From Terrimesophilobacter sp044508495 (lineage in GTDB: Bacteria; Actinomycetota; Actinomycetes; Actinomycetales; Microbacteriaceae), in the NCBI GenBank assembly GCA_044508495.1, contig JBIQHP010000058.1, positions 1-15,035 of the forward strand: a stretch of DNA of 15,035 nt. Direction: 5' to 3'. Below are positions 1-5,930 of this stretch, piece by piece; positions within the stretch are counted from its first letter, which is position 1, and each line of letters starts with the position of its first letter. A program made the translations under genes and the position numbers. Below the pieces are notes generated by a model, which did no database searches, was not told the origin of the DNA, and was given only the letters and a program-made list of their open reading frames with translations.

Positions 1-483
1 GCCAAGATCATGGACTACGGAAAGTTCAAGTACGAAGAGGCGCAGAAGGCCAAGGAGGCCAGGCGCAACCAGGCGAACACGATCCTCAAGGAGGTCCGGT
101 TCCGCCTCAAGATCGACAAGCACGACTACGAGACCAAGCGCAAGCGAGCGGAGGGCTTCCTCCAGGGCGGGGACAAGGTCAAGGCCATGATCCTGTTCCG
201 CGGTCGCGAGCAGTCCCGCCCCGATCAGGGCGTCCGGCTGCTCCAGAAGTTCGCGGAGGATGTCGCCGAGTTCGGCTCCGTCGAGTCGACCCCGACGATC
301 GACGGGCGCAACATGGTCATGGTCATCGGACCGCACAAGAACAAAGCCACCGCGAAGGCCGAGGCGGATGCCCGCCGGGCCGCCGCGAAGACGGCACGCT
401 CCCGTGCCGAGGAGCCCGCTGCGCCGGCGAAGGCCGGCAGCACGGCACAGGACGACAGCAAGGAAGAGGAAAAGGATGCCTAA
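1..483 (+). CDS. infC: Translation initiation factor IF-3, 3' part (5' end cut by window edge)
   Basis: IF-3 binds the 30S subunit, keeps it apart from 50S and proofreads initiator tRNA and start codon. The reading frame is open from base 1 and begins AKIMDYGKFKYEEAQKAKEA, the end of the N-domain and the start of the helical linker of IF-3. The C-domain follows (VRFRLKIDKHDYETKRKRAE, then GDKVKAMILFRGRE). The native start lies upstream of the window, so the ATG at position 10 is internal. After the conserved C-domain there is an acidic and Ala-rich tail ending in EEEKDA, an extension common in actinobacterial IF-3. The TAA stop overlaps the rpmI start by 8 nt, so the two are translationally coupled. 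The identity is secure. The infC promoter and any leader RNA cannot be seen. Confidence 0.97.
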   Translation, partial: AKIMDYGKFKYEEAQKAKEARRNQANTILKEVRFRLKIDKHDYETKRKRAEGFLQGGDKVKAMILFRGREQSRPDQGVRLLQKFAEDVAEFGSVESTPTIDGRNMVMVIGPHKNKATAKAEADARRAAAKTARSRAEEPAAPAKAGSTAQDDSKEEEKDA

Positions 484-670
484 GCAGAAGACCCATTCCG
501 GGGCCAAGAAGCGCTTCAAGATCACCGGCAGCGGAAAGCTCATGAAGCAGCAGGCCGGGATGCGCCACAACCTCGAGGTCAAGTCGGGCCAGCGCAAGCG
601 CCGCCTCAACCAGGACGAGCCGGTCGCCAAGGCCGACGTCAAGGCCATCAAGAAGCTTCTCGGTCGCTAG
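476..670 (+). CDS. rpmI: 50S ribosomal protein L35
   Basis: A 64-residue, strongly basic protein beginning MPKQKTHSGAKKRFKITGSG, the invariant N-terminus of bacterial L35, with the usual family length. It is a structural component of the large ribosomal subunit. The ATG at 476 lies inside the last codons of infC, and a purine-rich ribosome binding site (AGGAAGAGGAAAAGG) lies in the infC coding sequence just before it. It is the middle gene of the canonical infC-rpmI-rplT operon. In E. coli this operon is regulated by L20 binding to the mRNA; nothing specific to that mechanism can be recognised here. No anomalies. Confidence 0.98.
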   Translation: MPKQKTHSGAKKRFKITGSGKLMKQQAGMRHNLEVKSGQRKRRLNQDEPVAKADVKAIKKLLGR

Positions 671-696
671 AGATCACGACGTAAGGAATACAGGAA

Positions 697-1089
697 ATGG
701 CAAGAGTCAAGCGGGCGGTCAACGCCCAGAAGAAGCGTCGCGTCGTCCTCGAGCGGGCATCCGGATACCGCGGGCAGCGCTCGCGCCTCTACCGCAAGGC
801 CAAGGAGCAGGTCACCCACTCGCTCGTCTACGCGTACCGCGACCGCCGCGCACGCAAGGGCGACTTCCGTCGCCTGTGGATCCAGCGGATCAACGCCGCG
901 AGCCGCGAGAACGGCCTGACCTACAACCGTCTCATCCAGGGCCTCAACCTGGCCGGAGTCGAGGTAGACCGTCGCATCCTCGCCGAGCTCGCCGTCAACG
1001 AGCCCGCGACCTTCGCGTCGATCGTCGCGACCGCGAAGGCCGCGCTGCCGAAGGACACGAGCGCCCCCAAGGACAAGTCGGCTGCGTAG
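697..1089 (+). CDS. rplT: 50S ribosomal protein L20
   Basis: A 130-residue basic protein beginning MARVKRAVNAQKKRRVVLER, with the L20 signatures GYRGQRSRLYRKAKEQV and YRDRRARKGDFRRLWIQRIN. L20 is an early assembly protein that binds 23S rRNA. The ATG at 697 follows AAGGA at 683-687, and a 26-nt gap separates it from rpmI. The C-terminal Ala/Lys/Ser-rich tail from about residue 117 (KDTSAPKDKSAA) is longer than in E. coli but ordinary for actinobacteria. Its TAG stop (1087-1089) forms the first three bases of the -10 box of the next gene. A terminator-like hairpin about 70 nt downstream, inside the methyltransferase gene, may end this operon's transcript. Confidence 0.98.
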   Translation: MARVKRAVNAQKKRRVVLERASGYRGQRSRLYRKAKEQVTHSLVYAYRDRRARKGDFRRLWIQRINAASRENGLTYNRLIQGLNLAGVEVDRRILAELAVNEPATFASIVATAKAALPKDTSAPKDKSAA

Positions 1090-1098
1090 ACTTATGGC
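1087..1098 (+). promoter_or_regulatory. Leaderless -10 promoter for the rRNA methyltransferase gene
   Basis: TAGACT at 1087-1092 matches the actinobacterial -10 pattern TANNNT and stands exactly 6 nt before the GTG start at 1099. That is the spacing expected when the start codon is the first transcribed base. There is no Shine-Dalgarno sequence, and the ATG at 1094 reads into a stop after two codons, which supports GTG as the start. No clear -35 is visible. The first three bases of the box are also the rplT stop codon. Confidence 0.55.
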
Positions 1099-1911
1099 GT
1101 GATCGACAACCCGCGTTCCCCGCGAATCCGGGCTGTCGCCAAGCTTCACAAGAGAGAGGCCCGGTCCAAGACCGGGCTCTTTCTCTTGGAGGGGCCGCAG
1201 GCCGTCGCGGAGGCCCTGACCTACCGGCCGGAGCTCCTCGTCGAGCTCTACGCGACGCCGACCGCGCTCGACCGCTACGCCGACATCGCCCAGACCGCGG
1301 TGGACGCGGGCGTCGACGTCGAGTTCGTCACGGAGCAGGTGCTCGAGTCGATCGCCGACACCGTGACCCCGCAGGGCATCGTCGCGGTCTGCCATCAGTT
1401 CCCGACCTCGGTCAAGGATCTCCTCCGGCCGGGCGAGAAGGCCCCTCGCCTCGTCGCGATTCTCGAGGAGGTGCGGGACCCGGGCAATGCCGGCACGATC
1501 GTCCGCGCCGCGGATGCCGCGGGCGCCGATGGCGTGATCCTGAGCGGCCGCAGCGTCGACCTCTACAACCCGAAGGTCGTCCGGGCGACGACCGGCTCGA
1601 TCTTCCATCTCCCCATCGCGGTCGGGGTCGAGCTGGGTTCCGTCGTCGAGCGGGCGAGGGCGACGGGCCTCCAGGTGCTGGCCGCCGACGTCAAGGGCGA
1701 CGACCTGCTCGCCGTGCGTCGCGAGGGCGCCCTGTCGCGGCCGACCGCATGGCTCTTCGGCAACGAGGCGCGCGGCCTGAGCGACGAGCAGCTCGCGTTC
1801 GCCGACCGTGTCGTCTCGGTGCCGCTCTACGGCCGGGCCGAGTCGATGAATCTCGCGACCGCGGCATCCGTCTGCCTCTACGAGAGCGCTTTCGCCCAGC
1901 GTTCCCCGTGA
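1099..1911 (+). CDS. SpoU/TrmH-family RNA 2'-O-ribose methyltransferase
   Basis: A 270-residue SPOUT-fold enzyme that transfers methyl from S-adenosylmethionine to a ribose 2'-OH, probably in 23S rRNA (the TsnR/RlmB-like branch often found next to rplT and pheS). An N-terminal substrate-binding domain (SPRIRAVAKLHKREAR, then FLLEGPQAVAEAL at about 28-40) precedes the catalytic domain. Its three SpoU motifs are visible: DPGNAGTIVRAADA (127-140, with N130 and R136), LFGNEARGL (219-227, with E223) and VPLYGRAESMNLATAASV (241-258), which form the trefoil-knot cofactor pocket. The start is GTG at 1099. The target nucleotide cannot be told from sequence. Residues 21-31 are encoded by a terminator-like hairpin and T-rich tract containing the codons TTT and TTG, which its neighbours rarely use. 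Confidence 0.93.
   Translation: MIDNPRSPRIRAVAKLHKREARSKTGLFLLEGPQAVAEALTYRPELLVELYATPTALDRYADIAQTAVDAGVDVEFVTEQVLESIADTVTPQGIVAVCHQFPTSVKDLLRPGEKAPRLVAILEEVRDPGNAGTIVRAADAAGADGVILSGRSVDLYNPKVVRATTGSIFHLPIAVGVELGSVVERARATGLQVLAADVKGDDLLAVRREGALSRPTAWLFGNEARGLSDEQLAFADRVVSVPLYGRAESMNLATAASVCLYESAFAQRSP
1155..1187 (+). terminator. Intrinsic-terminator-like hairpin and T-tract inside the methyltransferase gene
   Basis: GCCCGGT (1159-1165) pairs perfectly with ACCGGGC (1171-1177) around a 5-nt loop (CCAAG). The stem can be lengthened by AGA/TCT if G1158 is bulged. It is followed directly by TCTTTCTCTT, which is strikingly T-rich for this genome. It lies about 70 nt after the rplT stop and 60 nt after the methyltransferase start, so it could end the infC-rpmI-rplT transcript. 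A transcript being translated from 1099 would keep the hairpin open. Confidence 0.55.
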
Positions 1912-1919
1912 TCGGGGTG

Positions 1920-1945
1920 CTGTAGGCTACAGTCCGCCGAAGGGA
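1920..1945 (+). promoter_or_regulatory. Promoter and palindrome upstream of the response regulator
   Basis: CTGTAG-G-CTACAG (1920-1932) is a perfect 6-bp inverted repeat with a 1-nt centre. It contains two overlapping -10 candidates, TAGGCT (1923-1928) and TACAGT (1928-1933). A good Shine-Dalgarno sequence, AAGGGAG (1939-1945), sits 6 nt before the ATG at 1952. No convincing -35 is visible. A symmetric site lying on the -10 is what a repressor or an autoregulator could use; this role is inferred. Confidence 0.45.
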
Positions 1946-1951
1946 GACTCG

Positions 1952-2623
1952 ATGAGGATTCTCATCGTCGAAGACGACGATCGGGTTTCCGCGGCGCTCG
2001 GCACGTTCCTGCAGAAGGCGGGCTATGCGACCACCCGGGCGGCCGACGGCTCCGCCGCGCTCAGCTCGCTGGGGTCCGACACCGAAGTGGTCCTCCTCGA
2101 CCTCGGGCTCCCCGACGTCGACGGCATCGACCTGTGCCGTCGGATCCGGGCCCGTACCGGCGTTCCTATCATCATCGCCACCGCCCGCAGTCACGTCCAG
2201 GACCGCATCAAGGGTCTGCGGGCCGGTGCCGACGACTTCATCGTCAAGCCCTATGACGTGCGCGAGCTCGTCGCCAGGATCGAGGCGGTGACCCGCCGTT
2301 CGCGGCAGCTGTATCCGGAGTCGGCCGAGGAGCTCGGCGTCGGCATCGACGGCATCCGCTTCGACCTCGTGACGCGCCAGGTCTTCCTCGACGACGTTCC
2401 CGCCGAGCTGACCCGCAAGGAGTTCGACATCGTCGTCATGCTGGCCCGCTATCCCGGCGTGGTCGTTCCGCGTGAACGGATCATCCGAGAGGTGTGGAAC
2501 ACCGACTGGTACTCCTTCGGCCGTGCGCTCGAGGTGCATGTCGGCTCGATTCGCCGCAAGCTCGGTCGGCGCGTGGTCATCGAGGCGGTGCGGGGCGTGG
2601 GCTACCGGCTGGTCGGAGTCTGA
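1952..2623 (+). CDS. OmpR/PhoB-family response regulator
   Basis: A 223-residue DNA-binding response regulator. The receiver domain (1 to about 115) has the acidic pocket E7/D8/D9, the phosphoacceptor D50 in VVLLDLGLPDVDG, the switch residue T77 in IIIATARS and the invariant K99 in FIVKPYD. The C-terminal winged helix (about 130-223) shows LTRKEFDIVVMLARYPG, then ALEVHVGSIRRKLG and IEAVRGVGYRLV, diagnostic of the OmpR/PhoB class. Such proteins bind direct repeats with about 11-bp phasing, and one lies at 4988-5007 before the transporter genes. It starts at ATG 1952 behind a strong Shine-Dalgarno. The kinase begins 3 nt after its stop. Streptomyces has a glutamate-responsive pair, GluR/GluK, beside gluABCD; by context this could be its counterpart, but I cannot establish orthology from here. 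Confidence 0.95.
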   Translation: MRILIVEDDDRVSAALGTFLQKAGYATTRAADGSAALSSLGSDTEVVLLDLGLPDVDGIDLCRRIRARTGVPIIIATARSHVQDRIKGLRAGADDFIVKPYDVRELVARIEAVTRRSRQLYPESAEELGVGIDGIRFDLVTRQVFLDDVPAELTRKEFDIVVMLARYPGVVVPRERIIREVWNTDWYSFGRALEVHVGSIRRKLGRRVVIEAVRGVGYRLVGV

Positions 2624-2626
2624 GGC

Positions 2627-4018
2627 ATGCGCACTCGTCTGCTGGTGGTGTTCCTCGTCCCCCTGGTCGGGGTCCTCCTGGTTCTCGGCGGGGCCTACGC
2701 GTGGAGCGCTGCGCGCAGCATCCAGCAGGAGTTCTACACCACCCAACTGGGTGATCTTGGCTACTTCGTCACGAGCGCCAGGCAGGCTCTGCTCTCGGGC
2801 AACCCGGCGGTGCTCCAGGGCGAGGCCGAGCGTTACCGTGAGCTGTTCGGCACGACGATCGTGGTCGTCGACCGCTCGGGCGCCCCCTTCGCCTCGGATG
2901 AGCTCGAGCCGGTGGTGTTCGACGAGCCGACGACCGCCCAGATGCGTCTCGCCCTCTCCGGCCGCCGTGCCGACCTGCCTCCGGCGGTGCTGCCGTGGTC
3001 GCTCGCCGACGCCGTGATGGTGGAGCCGGTGTTCAACGATGGCGACGTCATCGGCGCCGTCGTGGTCTCGGCGAGCGTGGACGCCCCCCGCGCGGAGATC
3101 ATCCAGCACTGGGTGCTCCTCGGCCTCGTCTCGTTGCTGGGCACGGGGCTGGGGATCCTGGTGGTGCTGCGCCTGGTGAACTGGGTGCTCCAGCCGGTGC
3201 ATCGTCTGGATCGGGCCATGGAGGCGATCGAGAAGGGCGACATGGACGCGCGGATCGCCGACGACACCGGTCCGCCCGAGCTCCGCCGGATGATCCTCCT
3301 GTTCAACAAGATGGCCGAAGAGATCGATCGGGTCGTCTCCCGGCAGCAGGAGTTCGCTCTCAACGCGTCCCATGAGCTGCGCAATCCGCTCAGCGCGCTC
3401 CTGCTCAGAGTCGAGTTCCTCGCCACCGGTCTCGGCCGGGAGTGGGACGACGACGTCGAGCACACGCGGGAGGAGGGGCGCCGGATGACCCGGATACTGG
3501 ACACCCTGCTGAGCCTGGCGCGGAGCGGTCACGGCGATTCCGCCTTCGCCGTGGTCGATCTGGCCAAGCTGACGCAGCAGCGCATCGAGGCGTGGAGCGA
3601 GGTGGCCGCTCAGGAGGGCGTCCGCTTCGAGCTGGACGGCGAGCGCCCCGTGCTCAGCGTGACCGACAAGACGATCGTCGAGAGCGCACTCGACGCGGTG
3701 ATCGACAATGCGGTCAAGTTCTCGCCGACCGGGACCCGGGTGGAGGTATCGGCCCGGCGCGCCGGGGAGGGCTGCGAGATCGTGGTGCGGGATCACGGCC
3801 CGGGCCTCGCGGCCGATGAGCTCGAGCGCGCTCGTGACCGGTTCTGGCGCAGCCCCAGCAGCCGTAACCAGCCCGGCTCGGGCCTGGGGCTCGCCATCGC
3901 CACCGATCTGCTCACCTCCATCGACGGCCAGTTGCACGTGGATGCGCCGGAGGGCGGTGGCCTGCGGGTCTCGCTGCGGCTCTCGGCCGACCGACTGGTG
4001 CCGGAGGTGGCGCGATGA
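2627..4018 (+). CDS. Membrane sensor histidine kinase
   Basis: A 463-residue kinase paired with the preceding regulator. A transmembrane helix (about 4-26), an extracytoplasmic sensor region (about 27-160) and a second helix (about 162-184) lead into a HAMP linker (about 185-237). The dimerisation and phosphotransfer domain contains H249 in ASHELRNPL. The ATPase domain has the N box N361 (VIDNAVKF), the G1 box DHGPGL (389-394), an F box near DRFWRS (404-409) and the G2 box GSGLGL (417-422). All catalytic motifs look intact. The roughly 135-residue external domain is large enough to contact a partner binding protein. The gene starts 3 nt after the regulator and its stop overlaps the next start (ATGA at 4015-4018), so regulator, kinase and TAXI protein form one translationally coupled unit. 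Confidence 0.95.
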   Translation: MRTRLLVVFLVPLVGVLLVLGGAYAWSAARSIQQEFYTTQLGDLGYFVTSARQALLSGNPAVLQGEAERYRELFGTTIVVVDRSGAPFASDELEPVVFDEPTTAQMRLALSGRRADLPPAVLPWSLADAVMVEPVFNDGDVIGAVVVSASVDAPRAEIIQHWVLLGLVSLLGTGLGILVVLRLVNWVLQPVHRLDRAMEAIEKGDMDARIADDTGPPELRRMILLFNKMAEEIDRVVSRQQEFALNASHELRNPLSALLLRVEFLATGLGREWDDDVEHTREEGRRMTRILDTLLSLARSGHGDSAFAVVDLAKLTQQRIEAWSEVAAQEGVRFELDGERPVLSVTDKTIVESALDAVIDNAVKFSPTGTRVEVSARRAGEGCEIVVRDHGPGLAADELERARDRFWRSPSSRNQPGSGLGLAIATDLLTSIDGQLHVDAPEGGGLRVSLRLSADRLVPEVAR

Positions 4019-4962
4019 GGTCGCTGCGGGCTGTGGCCGTCGCCGCGCTCGTGCTTCTCGTGGTGCCGGGATGCACCGCCGACCGCCATGGTTCGGACGC
4101 GACCTATGTGATCGCGGGCGGCGGCGCGACCGGTGTCTACTACAGCTATGGGCAGCATCTGGCCGAGCAGCTCTCGCAGCGGCTCGACGCGGACTTCGTG
4201 GTCGTCGAGACGGCCGGCTCCGTCGACAACCTGCTGCGGATCGGTGCCGGCGAGGCGGCCGTGGGCTTCGCCCAGAGCGATGCGGCAGCGGATGCGGTGG
4301 CCGGCGTGGGGGCGTTCCAGGAGGCCCTGCCGATCCGGGCCGTGGCGCGACTCTATGACGAGTACGTGCATGTCGTGGTGCGCGCGGACTCGTCGATCGA
4401 GCGCATCGCCGACTTCGAGGGCCGCGTGGTGTCGCTGGGGGCCGGCAACTCCGGCGTCAACCTGATCGCGACGAGGCTGCTCGACGCCTCCGAGGTCGAG
4501 CTCGAGTCGGTGGAGAACCGTGCGCTCGGCCTCGAGGCCTCGATCGCCGCCCTGCAGGATGGGGAGATCGACGGGTTCTTCTGGGTCGGCGGCCTGCCGA
4601 CCCCGGGGATCGTGCAGCTCGGCGGAGAGCTGCCGATCCGGCTGCTGTCGATCGAGCCCGAGACGGTCAATCTGATCAACGCGAGGCACGCCGGGATCTA
4701 TCGCGTCGCCGAGTTCCCCGTCGGAGCATACGGGCTCGAACAGCCGACCAGCACGATGACCGTGCCCAACTTCCTGGTCGCCGCCGAGAGCGTCCCGGCC
4801 GAGCTCGTGCACGACATACTCGAGGTGCTGTTCGGCGCGCGACTGGAGATCGCCCACTCCGTGCCGGCGGCGGCCCTGCTCGATCGGCGCCAGGCGATCT
4901 TCACCGACCCGCTGGAGCTTCATCCGGGCGCCGTCGACTACTACAGCACCTCGCGGCGCTGA
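4015..4962 (+). CDS. TAXI-family solute-binding lipoprotein, without TRAP membrane subunits
   Basis: A 315-residue extracytoplasmic binding protein. The signal peptide is MRSLRAVAVAALVLLVVPGC with lipobox VPGC, so C20 is probably lipidated and the protein tethered outside the membrane. The mature start YVIAGGGATGVYYSYGQHLA matches the TAXI (TRAP-associated extracytoplasmic immunogenic) N-terminal ligand-site motif, and TAGSVDNLLRIGAGEAAVGF and FEGRVVSLGAGNSGVN are further family blocks. TAXI proteins normally feed a fused DctM-type TRAP permease; none is encoded nearby. Its coupling to the kinase suggests a sensory role, as for the binding protein BctC with the Bordetella BctDE system. Some TAXI proteins bind glutamate, which would suit the adjacent transporter. 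The family call is strong; the ligand and sensory role are inferred. Confidence 0.88.
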   Translation: MRSLRAVAVAALVLLVVPGCTADRHGSDATYVIAGGGATGVYYSYGQHLAEQLSQRLDADFVVVETAGSVDNLLRIGAGEAAVGFAQSDAAADAVAGVGAFQEALPIRAVARLYDEYVHVVVRADSSIERIADFEGRVVSLGAGNSGVNLIATRLLDASEVELESVENRALGLEASIAALQDGEIDGFFWVGGLPTPGIVQLGGELPIRLLSIEPETVNLINARHAGIYRVAEFPVGAYGLEQPTSTMTVPNFLVAAESVPAELVHDILEVLFGARLEIAHSVPAAALLDRRQAIFTDPLELHPGAVDYYSTSRR

Positions 4963-4977
4963 CTTCGTCCCGCGCCG
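4954..4977 (+). terminator. Weak hairpin at the end of the TAXI gene
   Basis: CGGCGC (4954-4959) is complementary to GCGCCG (4972-4977) across a 12-nt loop that contains the TAXI stop codon. No T-run follows. It might mark the end of the regulator-kinase-TAXI transcript but is weak. Confidence 0.2.
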
Positions 4978-4987
4978 TCGTCCGCTT

Positions 4988-5007
4988 GCTCAAGAGACGC
5001 TCAAGAG
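4988..5007 (+). promoter_or_regulatory. 11-bp-phased direct repeat, candidate response-regulator operator
   Basis: GCTCAAGAG occurs at 4988-4996 and again at 4999-5007, a 9-bp perfect direct repeat with a period of 11 bp. OmpR/PhoB-type regulators bind as head-to-tail dimers on repeats of about this period. The second copy ends 2 bp before the proposed -35 at 5010, the usual position for activation. I saw no other copy in the window. Binding by the neighbouring regulator is inferred from location. Confidence 0.55.
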
Positions 5008-5009
5008 GG

Positions 5010-5039
5010 ATGACCGGGGGTGGTCTCCGCCCGTAGCGT
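5010..5039 (+). promoter_or_regulatory. Promoter of the gluABCD-like operon
   Basis: ATGACC (5010-5015) resembles TTGACA at four of six positions. An 18-bp spacer separates it from TAGCGT (5034-5039), which fits TANNNT. Transcription would begin near 5046, giving a roughly 100-nt untranslated leader to gluA that contains the tandem repeat and the small upstream ORF. The suboptimal -35 behind a direct repeat fits activator dependence. Confidence 0.5.
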
Positions 5040-5048
5040 GGGAGCGTC

Positions 5049-5072
5049 CATCTCTCGGTACATCTCTCGGTT
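5049..5072 (+). repeat. Tandem 12-bp repeat in the gluA leader
   Basis: CATCTCTCGGTA (5049-5060) is followed at once by CATCTCTCGGTT (5061-5072), two adjacent 12-bp units identical except for the last base. It lies between the predicted transcription start and the Shine-Dalgarno of the upstream ORF. It could be a second protein-binding site, an RNA element or simply a local duplication. Confidence 0.8.
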
Positions 5073-5087
5073 CAAAGGGGAATTCGA

Positions 5088-5147
5088 ATGCCCAGCTGTC
5101 CGGCGCACTCACGAACGCCCGCGGGCTCGACCGGGTCGACGAGATGA
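5088..5147 (+). CDS. Upstream ORF of 19 codons coupled to gluA
   Basis: An ATG at 5088 is placed 7 nt after AAAGGGG (5074-5080), the best Shine-Dalgarno sequence in the region. The frame encodes MPSCPAHSRTPAGSTGSTR and stops at TGA 5145-5147, overlapping the gluA start as ATGA. gluA itself has no good ribosome binding site, so ribosomes finishing this ORF may re-initiate on gluA. The peptide resembles nothing I recognise and is not enriched in Glu or Gln. It may act only through being translated. Whether it is translated is unproven. Confidence 0.45.
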   Translation: MPSCPAHSRTPAGSTGSTR

Positions 5148-5893
5148 CCGAGCCCAGCGCACCTCTCGTCGTCATCGACCGGGTCAACAAGCATTTCGGA
5201 GAGCTTCACGTCCTCAAGGACATCTCGACCACCGTCGGGCGCGGCGAGGTCGTCGTCGTCATCGGCCCGAGCGGCTCCGGCAAGTCGACACTGTGCCGGG
5301 CGATCAACCGTCTCGAGACGATCGACAGCGGCACCATCACGATCGACGGCATCCCGCTTCCCGAGGAGGGCAGCGGCCTCGCGAAGCTGCGCGCCGACGT
5401 CGGGATGGTCTTCCAGTCGTTCAACCTCTTCGCCCACAAGACCGTTCTGGAGAACGTCACGCTCGGGCCGCGCAAGGTGCGCAAGCAGTCCAAGTCCGCG
5501 GCCGACGAGCACGCGATGGAGCTGCTCGACCGCGTCGGGGTCGCCAACCAGGCGTCGAAGATGCCCTCCCAGCTCTCGGGCGGGCAGCAGCAGCGCGTCG
5601 CGATCGCGCGCGTCCTCGCCATGGACCCCAAGCTCATCCTCCTCGATGAGCCGACCTCCGCCCTCGACCCCGAGATGATCTCGGAGGTCCTCGACGTCAT
5701 GGTGCAGCTCGCCCGGGACGGCATGACCATGGTCGTCGTCACGCACGAGATGGGCTTCGCCCGCAAGGCCGCCGATCGGGTGCTGTTCATGGCCGACGGC
5801 GAGATCGTCGAAGAGGCGACCCCCGAGGACTTCTTCACGAAACCACAGACCCCGAGAGCGAAGGACTTCCTCTCGAAAATCCTTACGCACTAG
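5144..5893 (+). CDS. gluA: Polar amino-acid (probably glutamate) ABC transporter, ATP-binding subunit
   Basis: A 249-residue ABC ATPase that powers uptake by the two permeases encoded downstream. Visible motifs are Walker A GPSGSGKST (41-49), the Q-loop at Q91 (MVFQSFNLFAHKT), the signature LSGGQQQR (144-151), Walker B LILLDEP (164-170, catalytic E169), the D-loop SALDPE and the switch H201 in VTHEMGFA. The FQSFNLFAHKT block and overall length are typical of the polar amino-acid uptake class (GlnQ/GluA). The Glu specificity is taken from family resemblance and neighbours, not proven. ATG 5144 is chosen because the family N-terminus (VVIDRVNKHFGELHVLKDI) begins a few residues later and no ATG or GTG lies upstream in frame. 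It lacks a strong ribosome binding site and overlaps the 19-codon ORF. Confidence 0.93.
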   Translation: MTEPSAPLVVIDRVNKHFGELHVLKDISTTVGRGEVVVVIGPSGSGKSTLCRAINRLETIDSGTITIDGIPLPEEGSGLAKLRADVGMVFQSFNLFAHKTVLENVTLGPRKVRKQSKSAADEHAMELLDRVGVANQASKMPSQLSGGQQQRVAIARVLAMDPKLILLDEPTSALDPEMISEVLDVMVQLARDGMTMVVVTHEMGFARKAADRVLFMADGEIVEEATPEDFFTKPQTPRAKDFLSKILTH

Positions 5894-5930
5894 ATCAGTG
5901 GGTGAGAAACACAGCGACAAGGAGAGAGAC

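Noticed and set aside
650..659. Perfect palindrome AGAAGCTTCT near the end of rpmI
   Set aside because: It encodes conserved Lys-Lys-Leu-Leu of L35, so the sequence is explained by codon constraint; no regulatory role is indicated.
876..1925. A 349-codon plus-strand frame overlapping rplT and the methyltransferase gene
   Set aside because: It is an out-of-frame reading of both genes with an Arg/Gly-rich product. The SpoU motifs lie in the other frame.
1691..3937. A 748-codon open frame on the minus strand opposite the response regulator and kinase
   Set aside because: It is the antisense shadow of two clearly conserved genes in high-GC DNA. Its translation is low-complexity, rich in His/Asp/Arg, and has no recognisable domain or ribosome binding site.
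4963..5143. A metabolite riboswitch in the gluA leader
   Set aside because: The roughly 100-nt leader shows repeats and a small ORF but none of the conserved cores I know for glutamine or other riboswitches.
5020..5649. A 209-codon GTG frame across the gluA leader and gluA
   Set aside because: It is an Arg-rich shadow frame of gluA with no motifs; the ABC motifs are all in the frame starting at 5144.
5898..5930. GTG at 5898 as the gluB start
   Set aside because: It has no Shine-Dalgarno and puts 11 polar residues before the signal peptide; ATG 5931 has a strong AAGGAGAGAG and a normal lipoprotein signal.
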